Source: Triglochin maritima (lineage: Eukaryota; Streptophyta; Magnoliopsida; Alismatales; Juncaginaceae). Taken from it: DNA of 64,000 nucleotides. Position 1 is the first letter of the stretch, and every line of letters starts with the position of its first letter. Positions 11,180 to 26,100 of the stretch are shown piece after piece. The position numbers and the translations under genes are program-made. The stretch spans positions 19,054,001 to 19,118,000 of the forward strand of contig OY821777.1 of NCBI GenBank assembly GCA_963682175.1, written 5' to 3'. Below the pieces are notes generated by a model, which worked only from the letters and a program-made list of their open reading frames with translations, searched no databases and was not told the origin of the DNA.

Positions 11180-14100
11180 TTACAAAACCACAGCCGAGAA
11201 AAAAGCTCTTTTCCCGACACCCTTCAAATTAGTAGTTATCCATCCTGCACCTTCCTGGTAACATTCCACCTAAAAACAAAGGGTAATATGATTCGAAAAT
11301 TACCATGACATTTAATTAAACTTCTTAGAACAGAAGATGTAATGAGGTTGAAAAATGCTTACAGTATCCACAATATTCCCCTCGTCTTGTACCCCACCAA
11401 TAGCATACAGAAAACCTCCAAGCACAGCTACTCCAGCATAGCCTCTATTGCAGTTCATCGGTTCTCCTGTCATCCACGAGCCAGCACGAGGATCAAAGAC
11501 CTCCATGCTAGAAACCATTCTTTCACCATCGTAGCCACCCAACACATATCTACAGTACCAAAAATCAAATTCAGAAGCTACATTTTTCTTAGGAAATAAT
11601 GCAAGGCAGAAGAAATTCACTGAATTTAGTGGGGCGTTAAAATGTCTTACAGTTCCTCATGTAAAACTGCTAAGGAGTGGCAGCCCCTTCTTGAACTCAT
11701 GCTTGGAAGTCGGGTCCAGGATGCCTCCCTAGGATCATATCTTTCAGCTGAACTGCAGCATCACATAAACAGGGCAAGTTCGTATCACCAGCGAGCAAAT
11801 ATAATTTTTAACAGTAGCAAATGGAGACGTCTTGCAACCCAAGACAGTTCATTTTAAAATGAATACTTGCATTAACGATGCATAAAAGACAAAGTAAATC
11901 CCCAAAAAGCCTACTTCAGTTGAAGAGAAACCCAACTTGGAATAGAAACTGGGCGCACATAGCAAACCAAGAATATAGAAAAGTTGGTATAAAAATTAGA
12001 TGAAACATGATACATTAAACAAAATCAGGTTCAGGGAACTGACTACACTGTGGCAAGTGGTTTTACAAAACAAATCTAAATAAAAAACCTAACTTAAAAC
12101 GCTTTAAGTAACCAAATATGCTAAGGTGAACATGAACATAAAGGTGAACGCATATGATTGTTAATTTGTTACAACATTAACAGATGGAAGACTACACTTT
12201 TCTATAAGAATAAAATACAGCTGCGGTAGGTTAAAGTATATTTCAACTACAATTTCACAGTTAGCACTTGAAGATGGTCATTATCCATGAAGCCTATAGA
12301 CATGATAAAATTCTAAACAATGAGATCCACTTGTGAGAGAGGGTCACAACTCACAAGGAAAGCTTGAATTGCAGAATTATAATTATTTAACCCAGTTCAT
12401 GTGCCGAACAATAGAAACTAACCAGTCCTGGAAGAAAGTATTATTACATGTTGATTAAAATAGCCTCTAGGGTAATCATTATAATTATTCAAGACCGAGA
12501 GACAGAACTAAAGTGTGCAGTACATTAATGATAAATGTCAATGCGAAAAAGAAAATAGCAAACATTACTGAAGGAGCTTGTTTCAGTGGAATTTCATACC
12601 AATAAAATAATGTTGCCCTTATAGAAGCAATTAGTACCAATAATTCTTTTAAAATGAGACCAGGCCTCAACCGTTGATAGAGAGAAAATTTTACAGAAAT
12701 CTAACAGAGGCAGCACATTAAATTGTAAAAGCCTTCTAGAACAGATCGATATCATGTTTAAATCACCAAAACTAAGACTGTATACAAAATGGGAGTAAAA
12801 ATTGTAGACAGAACCTAGGAAGATATCTTACTTGAGGTAGCCTTTTCCGTCAAAACCACCAACAGCATATATCACACCATTAAGTTCAGTAGCAGCAGGT
12901 GCAAATCTCTGAAAAAAATATTGCACAACACCAATATTAGAATAGAAAATAACAAGTTTGAAGGATCACAATTTTTTTTCTTATTCATTTTGAAATAAAC
13001 AACCTAAAAAGTCCGTTAATTTAACTATTTAAATAGCTAAGTATCGAGAGCTTCTAAACAGATACTCAATCATGGCACCCCTTCGCTGACGCAAGCACCA
13101 GGGCTGCAGGGAACCTGCACTGAGGCACATGAGGGGCTTAACATAACGCACTTGGTTAAGGAGGCATTTGCCAAGTCAAGCACCAGGGTACCTGCACTGG
13201 GAAATCTGATGTGCTTAATGCAACACCCAAACCAGAGTTGAAGTGTACCCCATGGTGTTGATCAACCACATTCCCACTTCAAGATAGCCAAACGCAGGCA
13301 CCTCAGTGTCTAAGACACAAGACAAATGAGATTTATTGAAGGTGAATACGAATCCAAGGCACTAAAGCCTTGCACCATTATAGAAACCTTAACTTGTATG
13401 AACCTGTAATTTTTAATAAAACCAAAATAGAACATATAAAACTGACGAACCACAACTCAAGTAGGTGATGGGTCTTGACATGGCTTCTCAGTGTCGAAAA
13501 CAATTTTTAGACTTTACCCAAAATAGGGTTTATTAATGAAATCTTAAGCATAAGGGCTTGAAAACTTGATCAGGTCGAACCACGCCCATACCATACCTTA
13601 CTCACTTAAATGGGTGAAGATGCAAGTACTTAGCCATTTATAAATGACTCTACCCATACCCCCACCTGTTCTATTAACTTAACAGGATTAGGGTAATTAA
13701 ACAGATAAAACAAGTAACCAACAAATTATTTAAGACCTAACCACACAAAAAACACAAAATTTCAGATCTTAATAGATAAAAAAACATTTCAAACATGATT
13801 ACATAAAGTTAAACAATTTCAGATTTAATTGAACCAAAAACAAATATTTAAGACCGTACATAAGAAAAAGCACAGTTTCAGAGCTTAATGGACAAATCAA
13901 ATATTTCAATCATGATTATATAAATTAAAAAATTTAAGGTTTAATTAGACTTGTTTATCATTAATAGAGGTAAAAATCAGGATACAACGGGAAGGCTTTA
14001 ATTAGACTGGAAAAGCAAATGAATATACATTATCTATATAATCCATAAAATAAAACAAGATAAACAAGTTAACGACAAGACTATCTGTACTAACCCCAAT

Positions 14101-17100
14101 TTATAGTGGGTTAGCAAGTGGCAGGTAAAGCGGGTACAAATTTATAAATAGGTAAGATTTCCCTACCCATACCGAACAGGGTTGGTAGAGCAGTTAAAAG
14201 GGTTTCCATTGAAAAGGTAGAGATCTGAGAAAGAGGCTGGATGTGGGAAGAGGTAGGGATTAAGGGAAGGTTTATGTTTTGGAGTTGGATTTGAGAAGAT
14301 TAGGGTTTTAAGAAGGTTGGGGATTTTGGAAGAGAGAAGGATTGGGGAATAAATGATTGTGTTTGAAACAAGGTACTTTCAGCATCTTAACCCTAAACTT
14401 AAACCCACCAAAACAGGAGGTGATATGTTATAAAGGTAAAGTACAAGAAGTGTGCTTGTAATGGTTCAAAATTGAGAGAGCCACTTTGAAAAAATGGCAA
14501 GTTCAAATCATAATTTATGATTACCGACTTTTCTATTATAAATCTACACAAAACAATAATTTTAGTGTCTATAAATACCAAGCCAAAGTATGTAAAGAGT
14601 ATGCACCTTTTGAAGCATTGTTTGACCATATATCCATCTTCCTAGTGATGGGTCAAACATTTCAACATTTGAAAAACACTCATCTCCATTACCCCCACCA
14701 ATTGCAAATAATTTTCCCTGCATTGTAACTCCAGCTAGGCTTCCATTTCCCCGTGCAAGAGGAGGACATAATGTCCACATATCAAGTATGGGATTGTAGC
14801 ATTCAACTACACAAAATTAAACAAACACAAATCAGTCAAGGAAAAGGGTAACAATTAGAGAGTGCAAAAACATGCAAATAAAATTAAAAAATCCATCATA
14901 TTACCAGTAGGATACCATGAGTTCTCACCCCTTCCTTGCCCACCGAGCACAAAAAGGCAACCATTCAACGTTGTTGCAGCAGCATATGAACGAGAACAAC
15001 TCATTGGTCTAAGAGGTGTCGATATATCAATTGAAGGTGAATACGAATCCAAGGCACTAAGCCATGCACCATTATAGCCACCTATCAGATATATCAGCTT
15101 ATCATATTGCATGTTATGCTCTACTAGTGGTTCATCCAGTAAATCTTCAACAAGTGATACAGATGGATCATTCTTTGTTTCCAACTCCCTCACACGCTCT
15201 TGTAGCAGTTGGTTTTTCTTGACAGAGTTCTTCAAAGAATACCTTACTTGTTCAAGTTCTCTTTCAGTCTCAATCTAAAAATTAAAAGCGCAGTCAAACA
15301 TAAAATATTATATGATTAAAATAACTAAATTAAATAAGGGAAACAAAGTATTCGGCTTTTATCTAGTTATGCTTGGCCACATATGACATAATTAAGTCGA
15401 AAAAGATAGGTCAGTGTCCTTGGGTTGTATTTATGATTTGGTGATCATAGTAGGGCTGAGCAGAAACCAGGTCGGTCCGGTCAACAGGACCGGACCGGTC
15501 GGTCGGTCCGGGTTCCGGTCCGGACAATTTTGGAAATTCGGTTTCGGACCGGTCCGGTTTTTGTTTTTGTTTTTTTATTTTTAAGGTTAAAAACCGGTCC
15601 GGTCTTCGGTCCGGATGCCGGATAAAAATCCGGTCCGGTCCAAACCGAATGCACAGCCCTAGATCATAGTATTATATCAGGATACAATATTAGTTGTTTG
15701 GAAAAAATCCACAAAACTTAATGGTCCGGGATCCAAATTTGATGAGTAAAAAATGACTGAAAATTTGAGGTGTATTGAGTGTTATTTTACAAGAATAACA
15801 GGAACCGAAAAATACAATTTACATTAAACTACTTATTGTTTGAGTACAAAAATGTGAAAACTAATTTCACCTTAGCCTGAATAACCACAAAAGAATATCA
15901 AGTATTTCCTCTATATATCTTAGATCAAATCCTTCAACAGAAACGTTTTTGAGAATATCATAGTCTCGTAACATTATGTCATGCCAATCAAGAACCAAGA
16001 TGTTAACATAAACCCTAACCCTAGAGGAACTATAATATATTATATCATAACTAAATTATTAACAACAATGTTCAATTCAATGAACTAACAGGATGATATT
16101 TAAAGTATGAATATGAACAAAACCAAACATGTGAAAAATTAGAATGACTTGGATATCTATATTCTCAAGACTTTATCAACGCAATTTGTAAGAGATATGT
16201 AAGGTGCAATCATTTTCTAATCCAAAGTAATATTTTATTCTTTTAAAGTTTCGTAAAAACAATTCGTACTACTAATATATTGAGTATAAGCCTCAAACAT
16301 TGTTGTGTTTAGATTATTTATATTTTATAAATAATATAAATAATAACCTTTTCTTCAAGGGCATTAGTTGTCACTGGTCTTGTGATATAATTGTTGTAAC
16401 AATGATAATAAAAAAATTGTTTTAACTACAAGTGTCATATAGTTGCATCTTTGAGTAACGTCATCAAGTCATAATTCCTTGAAACAAATCCTTTTAGAGC
16501 CATTTTAATCTCTATTAAAACACTTTACTGATCATTTATGTTCTGACTACTTATATGACCATTTCAATTACTACCCTTTATCAAACTCTTCAATTAACAT
16601 TTATTGTACTAATCAAAGTAATAAAGTTTAAAGAAATAGGATATACTACACAATGTCTTCTTGCACTTTTCATTCTCAAAAAAGACACCAAAAGTAAGGC
16701 CTGAAATGTTCCATTTTTCTGGTTAAATGATTGTGAAAGTGCAGTTTGGCTAAATATAACATCTATACAAAGATGGTAACTGATATGTTTCTAAATTGTA
16801 AAAGAAATATGAGAGGTTCAAATGAAATATGATGAAAGGAGATAGTATCGATGCGAAAATAATCAAAATGGAAGGTACATATTAATTTGGTAGTGAGTGC
16901 TGGGACCTAACATGACCAAATGGTTTTTGCATTATTATCTTATTTATTGTTAATATATTGGGGAAAAGTAAGACTGCTTTCAACATCTTCTCCCTGGACA
17001 TTATGGTAACTTCTAATACTATTATTATTCAAGTTGTTGAAGGTTTGCTATAAGAAAGTTATACTAGTTTTAATAATTACAGAAGGTGAAGTAGTCTAGG

Positions 17101-20100
17101 GGCAAACATTTCCCTAAAATCTTATGATAAAGTTATAACAAAATAAGCAGCAAACATACAATTAAGAATAATAAGACAGTGATAAACGTAAACAACCCAT
17201 ATCATATCATTTATATGATGACTACTAGTTTTACTTGAGTGGAGACTTTAGAAGACATTCTCGTCTTGGTAAAATTACATAACAACAGCAGTTATTATGC
17301 TAAATAGTTGTTGGGTTGCAGATTAAGCAAGGTATGACATTTAACAATTATGATGATGTTTTGAAGAATATTTACTAATGGCATATAACTATAAACTTAC
17401 AGGTACCTAGAAACATATAAAGTGTATGTCTAACGTTTGGAAAGATCTTAGCAACCCAAAGGGACTGAGAACCTGAAACCATCAACCTACAATCAAAGAT
17501 GTAGTAATATGAATAAGAAACTCTCAATGATCCCTTTGCATCCATGAAGTTAATTTCATTTTTTCTACTATTTCTCATATTCGTGGGGAACAGTTTTATA
17601 TTACACAGAACAGTTAACGTGAATTTACAAGACAACAACAGAGACTTTACAAGAAATTACAGGGAAAAAATAAAGATTTAAATTAATCAAGTGAACGTAG
17701 CTACTGACTTCTACTTGAATTGAGCCTTTTATGGACCTATACTAGTCATGATCCATACATTTAATAAATATAAATGTATAAAAATTACATTTGGGGCTGA
17801 AAATCACACAATCAGAAGTGTGGTTAAAAGATTGAAACATCACATGTATATCATCTATCATAAAAAAAATACTCCACATCAATCAATATTAAGTTATATA
17901 CGAATTATGAGGAAAATATAAATTACCAATTTGGTCTCCAAAATCATGGTCCTTACTTTCAAATCTTTCAAAGCTTGGACCACCTGCAAATACAAAATAG
18001 AGTAATTACATGTCAGCCTAGGAATAATTATCAACTAAGAGGCTAAATGTGATATATCACCTCCGGATTCTCTGGACAGAATCCATTGCTAGACACATTT
18101 TTCTTCTCAGAATCTTTTTCTGCCTGCAACTCCTCCTTTGGCTCGATAATGTTTACTTCAGATTCACCTTTTTCTAGACAAGGTGCCACTGGTACATAAC
18201 CATTTTCCAAGCCCAATTGAGTTGGATTAGAGGACAGACTAACCAGCTTTTTAAGTTTCTCGAGTATCCTCTCGGAATCAGCCTTAATGTCACTTTTGTT
18301 AGCTTGCTTCTGCAATAATGTTGGATTTTCTTCTGGGTCGTGATCGTTATTATCTAAAGCAATACGGTCCTTGCCGTCAAGACATTGTTCTTCCCAATCT
18401 GACACAGTTTCCTTCGTTTCATCATCTTTGGTAGTACTTAATGAAGCTTTGCTTGTGTGACTTAAGTTGTTTTCCCATTCTTCAGAAAATAATGATGCAT
18501 ATTTATTACCAGAAACAAAATTAAGAGTTGAATTTGAATCCTTTTTAGAAATACCAGTGGATTTCACTTTCTCCGCAAAAGACATAGTATTGACTAAAGA
18601 TCCAGTCAAGTTAACCTTGAGCGGGAATTCAATTTTACGGGGCTGAGGTGTTGGTGAGAACAACGATAGGAGACGTTTGACCTGTTTGTGATCCAACTCA
18701 AAATGGAAATGACTTGGGGTGAAATAATTGTCTTTGATTACTGGTTGAAACTTTTTCTCTGGGATTGGCTGGCAATATGTTTTTATTTGGATGCGCACCT
18801 TAGGAAAATGATATAAAAAAATCTTAAGTTCATGCTAATCATAAGACCCAACAATAAAATGAACTCGGTAAATAAGAAAAAGAACTCAAACCTGAGCAGG
18901 GAATGCTGTTTTTTCACCCCCTTCATTTGTCCATGCATAAGGGTCGATGTTTAGTTGACCATCACTTGCAGATTCATAAACCCCGTGCAGCATGCGATCA
19001 TTGTAATTAAATAAAAACAAAGGCATCCCAGGTTGAATGTTTCTGACATAGCAAATATGTGGCTTAGGCAAGCCTGTCAATCAAACATAAATGATACTTA
19101 TTTTCATATTTCCAGTTATTAATTGTAGTGTACACTTGAACTGAAACATAATTGATATTTAATTTAAACATAAATCCAAGAGGGTTTCATTTTCAATTTT
19201 TATCAACATAAAGTTATCAGCTTATCATTATTCTAGGCATTGTCTACTGATCCAGCATTGTATTCAAGCACAGCTTTATCTTTATGGAACTGTTGATGTT
19301 TCACATAATGTACAGTACCTGTAACAGCTTATGAAAAGATACAAAATTCCAGTCATAGATTTAAATGTATATCTATCACCGGTGTCCAACTTTTCCCCCA
19401 TATAGTCAAGAAGCATATGACCATCATCAGATACTTGTATTTTAATTATAGGGTTTGGTCATGGTCAAAATGAATGTTCATGAACTTAATAAGACATCTG
19501 GTTGAAACTCAGAATAGTTCTTTCAAAACATATATCAACATACCACTACACCAGTCTTAGCATTATTTTTACTTATTCACAATATTTAAAGAATCAAATA
19601 TTTTGAAGCATATTTCAGATGTAACTAGACCCGTCAAGTTCTGCTTGAGAGCACTTTCTCGCTCAAAACCAACTCAGTTCTGAAAGGCTGCTGCACTTTG
19701 CCAAATAACAAGTAAGGGTACAAAGTATCGCTTGAGTATCTTCACAACTCAAGCATGGCAAGACCTGATCACTTGGTGGCTCACCCGATGGCTAGCATGG
19801 TATGTCGATATATTATATATAGGAGCTATAAGAGATAAAAGAAAGGATATAGATGTATAACTGTATAATCAAGATGGTGTCAGCTTTTATAGGAGCTTGA
19901 TTATTCATTAGGGGCTCGATTTGCTCATGAATAGTTTAAACCCATGAATCCCATGATGAGTCGAGCGTGAACAAAAAATCCACTTGCTGCTTTTAAGAAG
20001 CCAAGTATGTAAAAGTCATCTCACTTAGCAACTCCCTCGGTAATTCATGACGACAAGGTTTTGAAACCAAGACCAGACACTATGTCAATGTGTTGCTGGT

Positions 20101-23100
20101 TCAATTGGTGTCTGGTTGAACAGTTGATTCATTGGTTCAGCTGGTTCAACAAGAAAACCCAGAAAATTATGTTTTCTAACCTTGCTGTCTGGTTCCTGAT
20201 TCAACTGGTTGAAACACCAGACACCCGGTCCAGTTTCTAGACCAATGGTTTGGATGAATCCGCCACAAGTTAATCAGTTAATTAAGAAATACTTTTAATC
20301 ATTAAAGGCCCAAAAAGAGACTTATTAGAATCAAAATAAAGGGAAAAAGAAAAAGAAACCAAAATCCCAACCTAGCCCAAAGATGTACGTATGAACTGAT
20401 TCAAGTGCAAAAGAAAAGACGGGAAATATATCACAACAACTCGACGTTACAAGGGGTTTCAAATGCGACATAGCTCAGAAAAATTCTTTGTAAACCCATA
20501 GGTCAGGCCCATGCAATCTTCTAGAGTTCGATGAACCCAACTACTAGCCCTTGCTATTCTAAGCGAAGTTCCATGCTAGTATTGCATAAGATTAAGAGCC
20601 ACACCAACCAACCTAACACTTCGCTCCATACACATAGCAAAATTGATCGGTAAGGCCACATCCTATCATCTACAAGGTCCTTGTTTAAAGAACACAAATT
20701 TGTTCTAGAAATCTAAATAATCCACCTCAAAGATTAAGGAAAGAGGGGTTTTTTACCCACACACACTGACACTTTACCTACGCCCCACAAAACCCATTTT
20801 CATAATTTTTGATAAAATTCATTTTAATCATTATTTTGAAGAATTATGTCCACACAATCATAGACTTTAGCTACATCAAGATCAATCTCCAAAACTTAGA
20901 AAACTATTAAGGTAGATAAAAGAGAGGGTTCAATGCATTTACTTAAATGTCAACTATCAACATATGCTTCTTACTAACAGAAAATAATTGATTTTGTTGA
21001 TAATCAAGTTGTTTGCTAGATTTTTCATGTAAGCAGTAAGCTAACCTAGACATTAAGACTCAAACTCAATAAGAAGATTCGATGTTCATTTCTCTAAATA
21101 ATTATGTGGACAAGCGGGAAATTTGTACCCACTACCATGATGTCTATTTTCAATGACTTTGATACCTATCGGAGAAAAACGATAAAACATGCACAAGTAG
21201 ACTTATAGGAAGATATCCTTATGCACCTAAATTGACATTTTCAGCTAAACACTTAAGGATTAAATAGGACAAGTTAATGCAAGTGAACCACGTAAGCATG
21301 CTAGATTGCTAGACTCGACCCAAGCTAAAGTTGGTTTTTCATGTAGTATTAATTGACGAGAGTAGGGTAGGTGTGGAGAGAAAACTAGAGTTGTGGAGAA
21401 ATACTTTAGAAACAAAAGGTTTTAAACTAAATAAATCTAAAACTAAATATATGAAGTGTTGTTTTAGTACCGTTAATACCGAGAAAGATGATATTATATT
21501 AGATAGGCAACTGATGCGTAGAAAAGATATCTTTAGATATCTTAGATCAATACTTCAAAAAGATAGGGAGATCGATGAAGATGTTAACAATAGGATTAGA
21601 GCATGATGGATGAAATGACGACAAACCTCATGTATCTTATGTGACAAGAAAATTTCACTTAAGTTGAAAGGAAAATTTTATAGAACCGCAATAAAACCTG
21701 CAATGCTATATGGTGCGGAATGTTGGGCCACTAAAAGGCATACAAAAGATAAGTGTATCTGAAATGAGGATGTTGAGGTGGATGTGTGGCCATACGCGAA
21801 TGGATCGGATTAGAAATGAAGACATTCGTGAGAGAGTTGGAGTTGCTCCAATGGAAGAGAAAGTTATCCAACACAGACTGAGATGGTTTGGACATGTACA
21901 AAGAAGACCTATGGAGACACCTATAAGAAGAGGAGTATTGAATCGGATCGAAGATATAAAAAGAGGAAGACGTAGACCACGATTGACTTGGGAGAAAGCG
22001 CAAAAGAGATTTAAAAAATTGGAATGGTCCTCGAGAATTTGCATTGGAAAGAAACGCGTGAAAGAAAACGATTCACGTGCCTGAACCGTGACTCCTTAGA
22101 GTTTCATTTCTAACCTATTCCAACTAGTTTGGGATAAAAAACTTTGTTGTTGTTGTTGTTGTCGTCGTCTCTTGGTCCAAGGTACAACCGTACAAGCTAG
22201 CAAGATTTCGTAACTAGCTCAACTAGGCTAGAACATTTTTGGTTCACCATCTTAGGAACGATGACCCTCTCATCACAATCTGGATGTTCTATTAAATGCG
22301 GAATTAAAATAAGCATAGATAGAGCACGCAAACCACAATTCGAATCCAACGATTCTTATAAAGGTTCAATCATAACCATTGTGATATAGTCCTCTTCTCG
22401 AATTCCAATCAATCAGTCAATCCCTGCTCGAGTATCCACTAATCTTTTCATTCTGGGTTGAAGATAAAACCTCTACACAATGAAGTCTTGCGAACACTCT
22501 TGTCTTGCTCGATTTTGCCTCTCACAACTCGAGAGAGAGTTTTCTTGAAGTTTTACAACAATTGGTAATTCTTGGATGTTGAAGTTGGAATCACTAATAT
22601 TCTAAACTTAAACACACTTTGAGTATGATGAGAATTGATACACAAGTTGTGAAATTTGACTTTGAGTGTAAGAAAATGAGAGATTGAAGAGTTTGATGTT
22701 TGGACACAAATGATAGGAGTATGGAGAAGTGTCTTGATGTGTAAAACTCGTGTATAAACTTTTCAACCTCTACTAGCCGTTTGGAGAGTTGGTAAGATAT
22801 GGACCAAACAAAGAGATGATGTGATTTAAGCTCGAGCAGAAATCTACACAGATTCAGTCGATCGTTTGAATTACGGTTGTTCGAAATAAAGAGTCGACTT
22901 GGTCAAATTAAGTTTTCAGTTGACCGAACAAATGTCGGATAATCGATCACCAACTTAAGTGACTTTTGTCAAATTTCCTCTAATTTAAATTTGGTTGACT
23001 AAATTGAGTTCAGTTGGCCGATCCAAGATAACAATACGGATTTAATCTACTCAGTCCCCAGATTTGGATCGTCCGGATCAAAAGTGACTTTTAAAGCAAA

Positions 23101-26100
23101 CTAGTAGAAATCAAATATCCGTTGTGAATCCAACGACTATATTGAAACGTAGAAAAAAGTTGTTGCACGTCATATGCCAAGAAATAAACGGTAAACCAAT
23201 AGAAGATTGGTTATCCATAAATAGACAAGGCAAATGGGCTCTAAGCCAAAATATAAGTGTGACCGTTTGAGTCAAATCCAAACCGGTCCAATGGAATTAG
23301 GTTAACCAAGTGACAATCAGTCGTCCGAGTGAACAATTCCAGTGAGGATTCTAACGAGTACTAATATGATGAATTCGGTTATCCGTTAGGTTTACGATCG
23401 TCCGAATTGGGCTATGTTAGAATCCTAGTGCTTAATTTACATTTGATTATATGGACTCAATAAATAGAAAATTACAGCTCTTGGACGCTAAAACTTTGTT
23501 ACAATCTTGAGTTGTCTCAATGCATGTACAAGTAATTTGCGCACATACAAGTATATATGCAATGCATGTAATCATGTTTGTTTACTTTGATTTGACTATG
23601 TTGATTGATTAAGATTAGTTAAATTAATCATCTAAATTAACATAGATTAAAGCTTAAAAGTGAACACACCATACATTATTCAACATATTCACAATCACAA
23701 CCATATATATTTAAACATGATCAATATGATTACATTTTTTCCCTTTATATTTTGGATTTTTTTCGATCTTTTACGAATTGGTTATTTTCCTCAATAATGT
23801 ATTAAATCAATATATGTGTCTTTACATACTTCCAGTTGCTTGGAGTATCTAAAAAAGACACGACAAACTAAAATTCATAATTTTAAATGGATAGTTGCAT
23901 GTATCCAATTTTATTAACCTACTCTTCACAAATAATTAACCATAATGTGGTATTGTAGTCTAATTAAAAGATTTTGTCTATGCCAAAATGTTGGTGTCAT
24001 CAACGACGATATGCCAATATCATCAATAAACTTAGTAAGATTTCTTAAAACTTAAAGAAATATTCATATTTATTTCACACATTTCAAAAAAATATGTGAA
24101 GCATACTCATGGATATAATGTGCACATTTATAACTTCTGCTAATAATAATTATATCTTTTTAGGACATTTATGTGTTTTTCATTAACAATTTCATTCCCT
24201 TGTTTTCTCAATTCTATATATTTTTGTTTATGTTTGCCAGCATAAAGAGCATAGAAAAGTTTGACGACACTAAGACTAAGCTAGAAGATGTTTAATGTTT
24301 GGAGAACATATATACACTAACTTGTGTATTTAAACTTATGTATTTGATACATTTACTTTCCTGAAGATTTGATTGGTAACTAGTGTTTCAGTATGTGTCA
24401 TATACCCTTATTGATTACATGTGTGATGTGGGGGCGCCATATAGCAGAACAGTTATGCAATAGACAAAAACTTACTTGCTTGTTTTCATTATGCTGACAC
24501 ATATGAAACGAATATAGAACCCATATGGAAAAAGAAAATTTTAAAGTAAAAAAAATTGAATCCGATTACATGATCCATTTATATGGATGCATTTACCTAC
24601 TTGACAACCCTAATAACCCTTCTTTCAAATAAACCTAAAAATCCATCAGAACACAAAACCCAATTAGCACTGGCTAGCACTGGCAATCGTCGTCACATGC
24701 CCGACCATCGTCAACCATTGTCTTACTCCCTTGGCAACTGTTTGCCATCGTTGACACCTTTGGCCACCTCAAGCAACCTCTCATTTTTCTCTACTTCAAA
24801 CTTCTTTATTTAATGTTATTTTCTCACATATCTAATTTCTATGACAATCAAATTTATTGTTATATTTTTAATTATTAAATGTTATATTGTTGCATAGATC
24901 TGCATAACACACCAGTGTTCAGGTGGGCGGTCGGCTAGGCGAATAGGCGACGCCTAGGTGACCACCCACACACCTTGTGTGCGGGTTGTGTTGTCGCATA
25001 GGCGACATGTGTTGTGCACAGCATAGAGTCATTCTTCCTCCCTCCTTTCGCCGGAGCAACGACGCCGGAGGTGGTGCTAGGAGGAGAGAGGGTAGCCGTC
25101 ACTTTTTGTTTTGGAGTTAGGGTTAGGGTATGAGGAGATGAGTTATATATAGAGGGGGTGTTTGGTGAGATGAAATCTTAACCATCCGTTTTTTTTATAT
25201 TTAAGATGCTCATTCATCTTTTCCAAGTTCCAATCATATAAATACCTAGTGAGTTAGTGATTTAAGTTGTTTTTTGAGGCAAAACATATAATCTTTGTTT
25301 CTATCATTTTTGGGCATTTTTCCTTATCTTTCCTGATTTTTTGTGATTTTTTTATAATTAAAAAAAATTTAAAAAAAGGTCGCCCAGCTCTGGCAGACCG
25401 CACCTAGGCATTTGGGCAAGCCCAATCGCCTAGGGACGCCTAGGCGTTCCCTAAACATTGTAACACATTTCTAAAGTAACTTTTACATGATTGATAGCTA
25501 GGAAATCTTTAACAATTGTAGAACTTGAGTTTCAGGGGTTTGATGACCTAAAATATATACTTAAGAGTTCTCCAATGTCCACTAAAAATGAGAGGAAGTC
25601 ACGAAACTGAAGTTATAGACTTCCCTCCATTTCCCATCCTAAAAATTACAAATGGCATCATCAACATTACCCCCTAATAACTCAAAAATGTTTTCTGCAT
25701 AAGTAAGGTAAGGGGTCAAATGTACACAATAACAACCCTACTAATCAAACAGGTTGTTTCCAATTTGACCTATTGAGCCTATGCACAATGATCATCTCCC
25801 ATTTCATAATAAAAAAGAAATGCAGACGGTGTAAAGAGTTATTTTAAATTAGTCCAGATTGATCCAAAATGCCAAAATGGCAAAAAAAGTTTGATTTTGA
25901 CTCATTGGAAATGGACAAATTGCACCTAATGAATTTCTTTCCCAAACTACCCTTCTACTTCTATTTATGGATATACACTAAGAAATGCTTAAAGTTATAT
26001 TTTTAAAATGAGCCAAAAAAAAGAATATCCTAAGCAAAAGTTAAAATGGTGATATCAATTTTAAGGGTCTCGCAATCCCTGGTTATTAAGGCGAAAGGTG

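Noticed and set aside
12485..12670. 61-codon hydrophobic frame in a kelch intron
   Set aside because: Intronic, AT-rich, no signal or family pattern beyond hydrophobicity.
21706..22044. Minus-strand frames over the LINE fragment
   Set aside because: Shadows of the plus-strand reverse transcriptase remnant.
24583..24813. 76-codon frame in kelch intron 1
   Set aside because: Lies inside an intron, no recognisable domain, low complexity.
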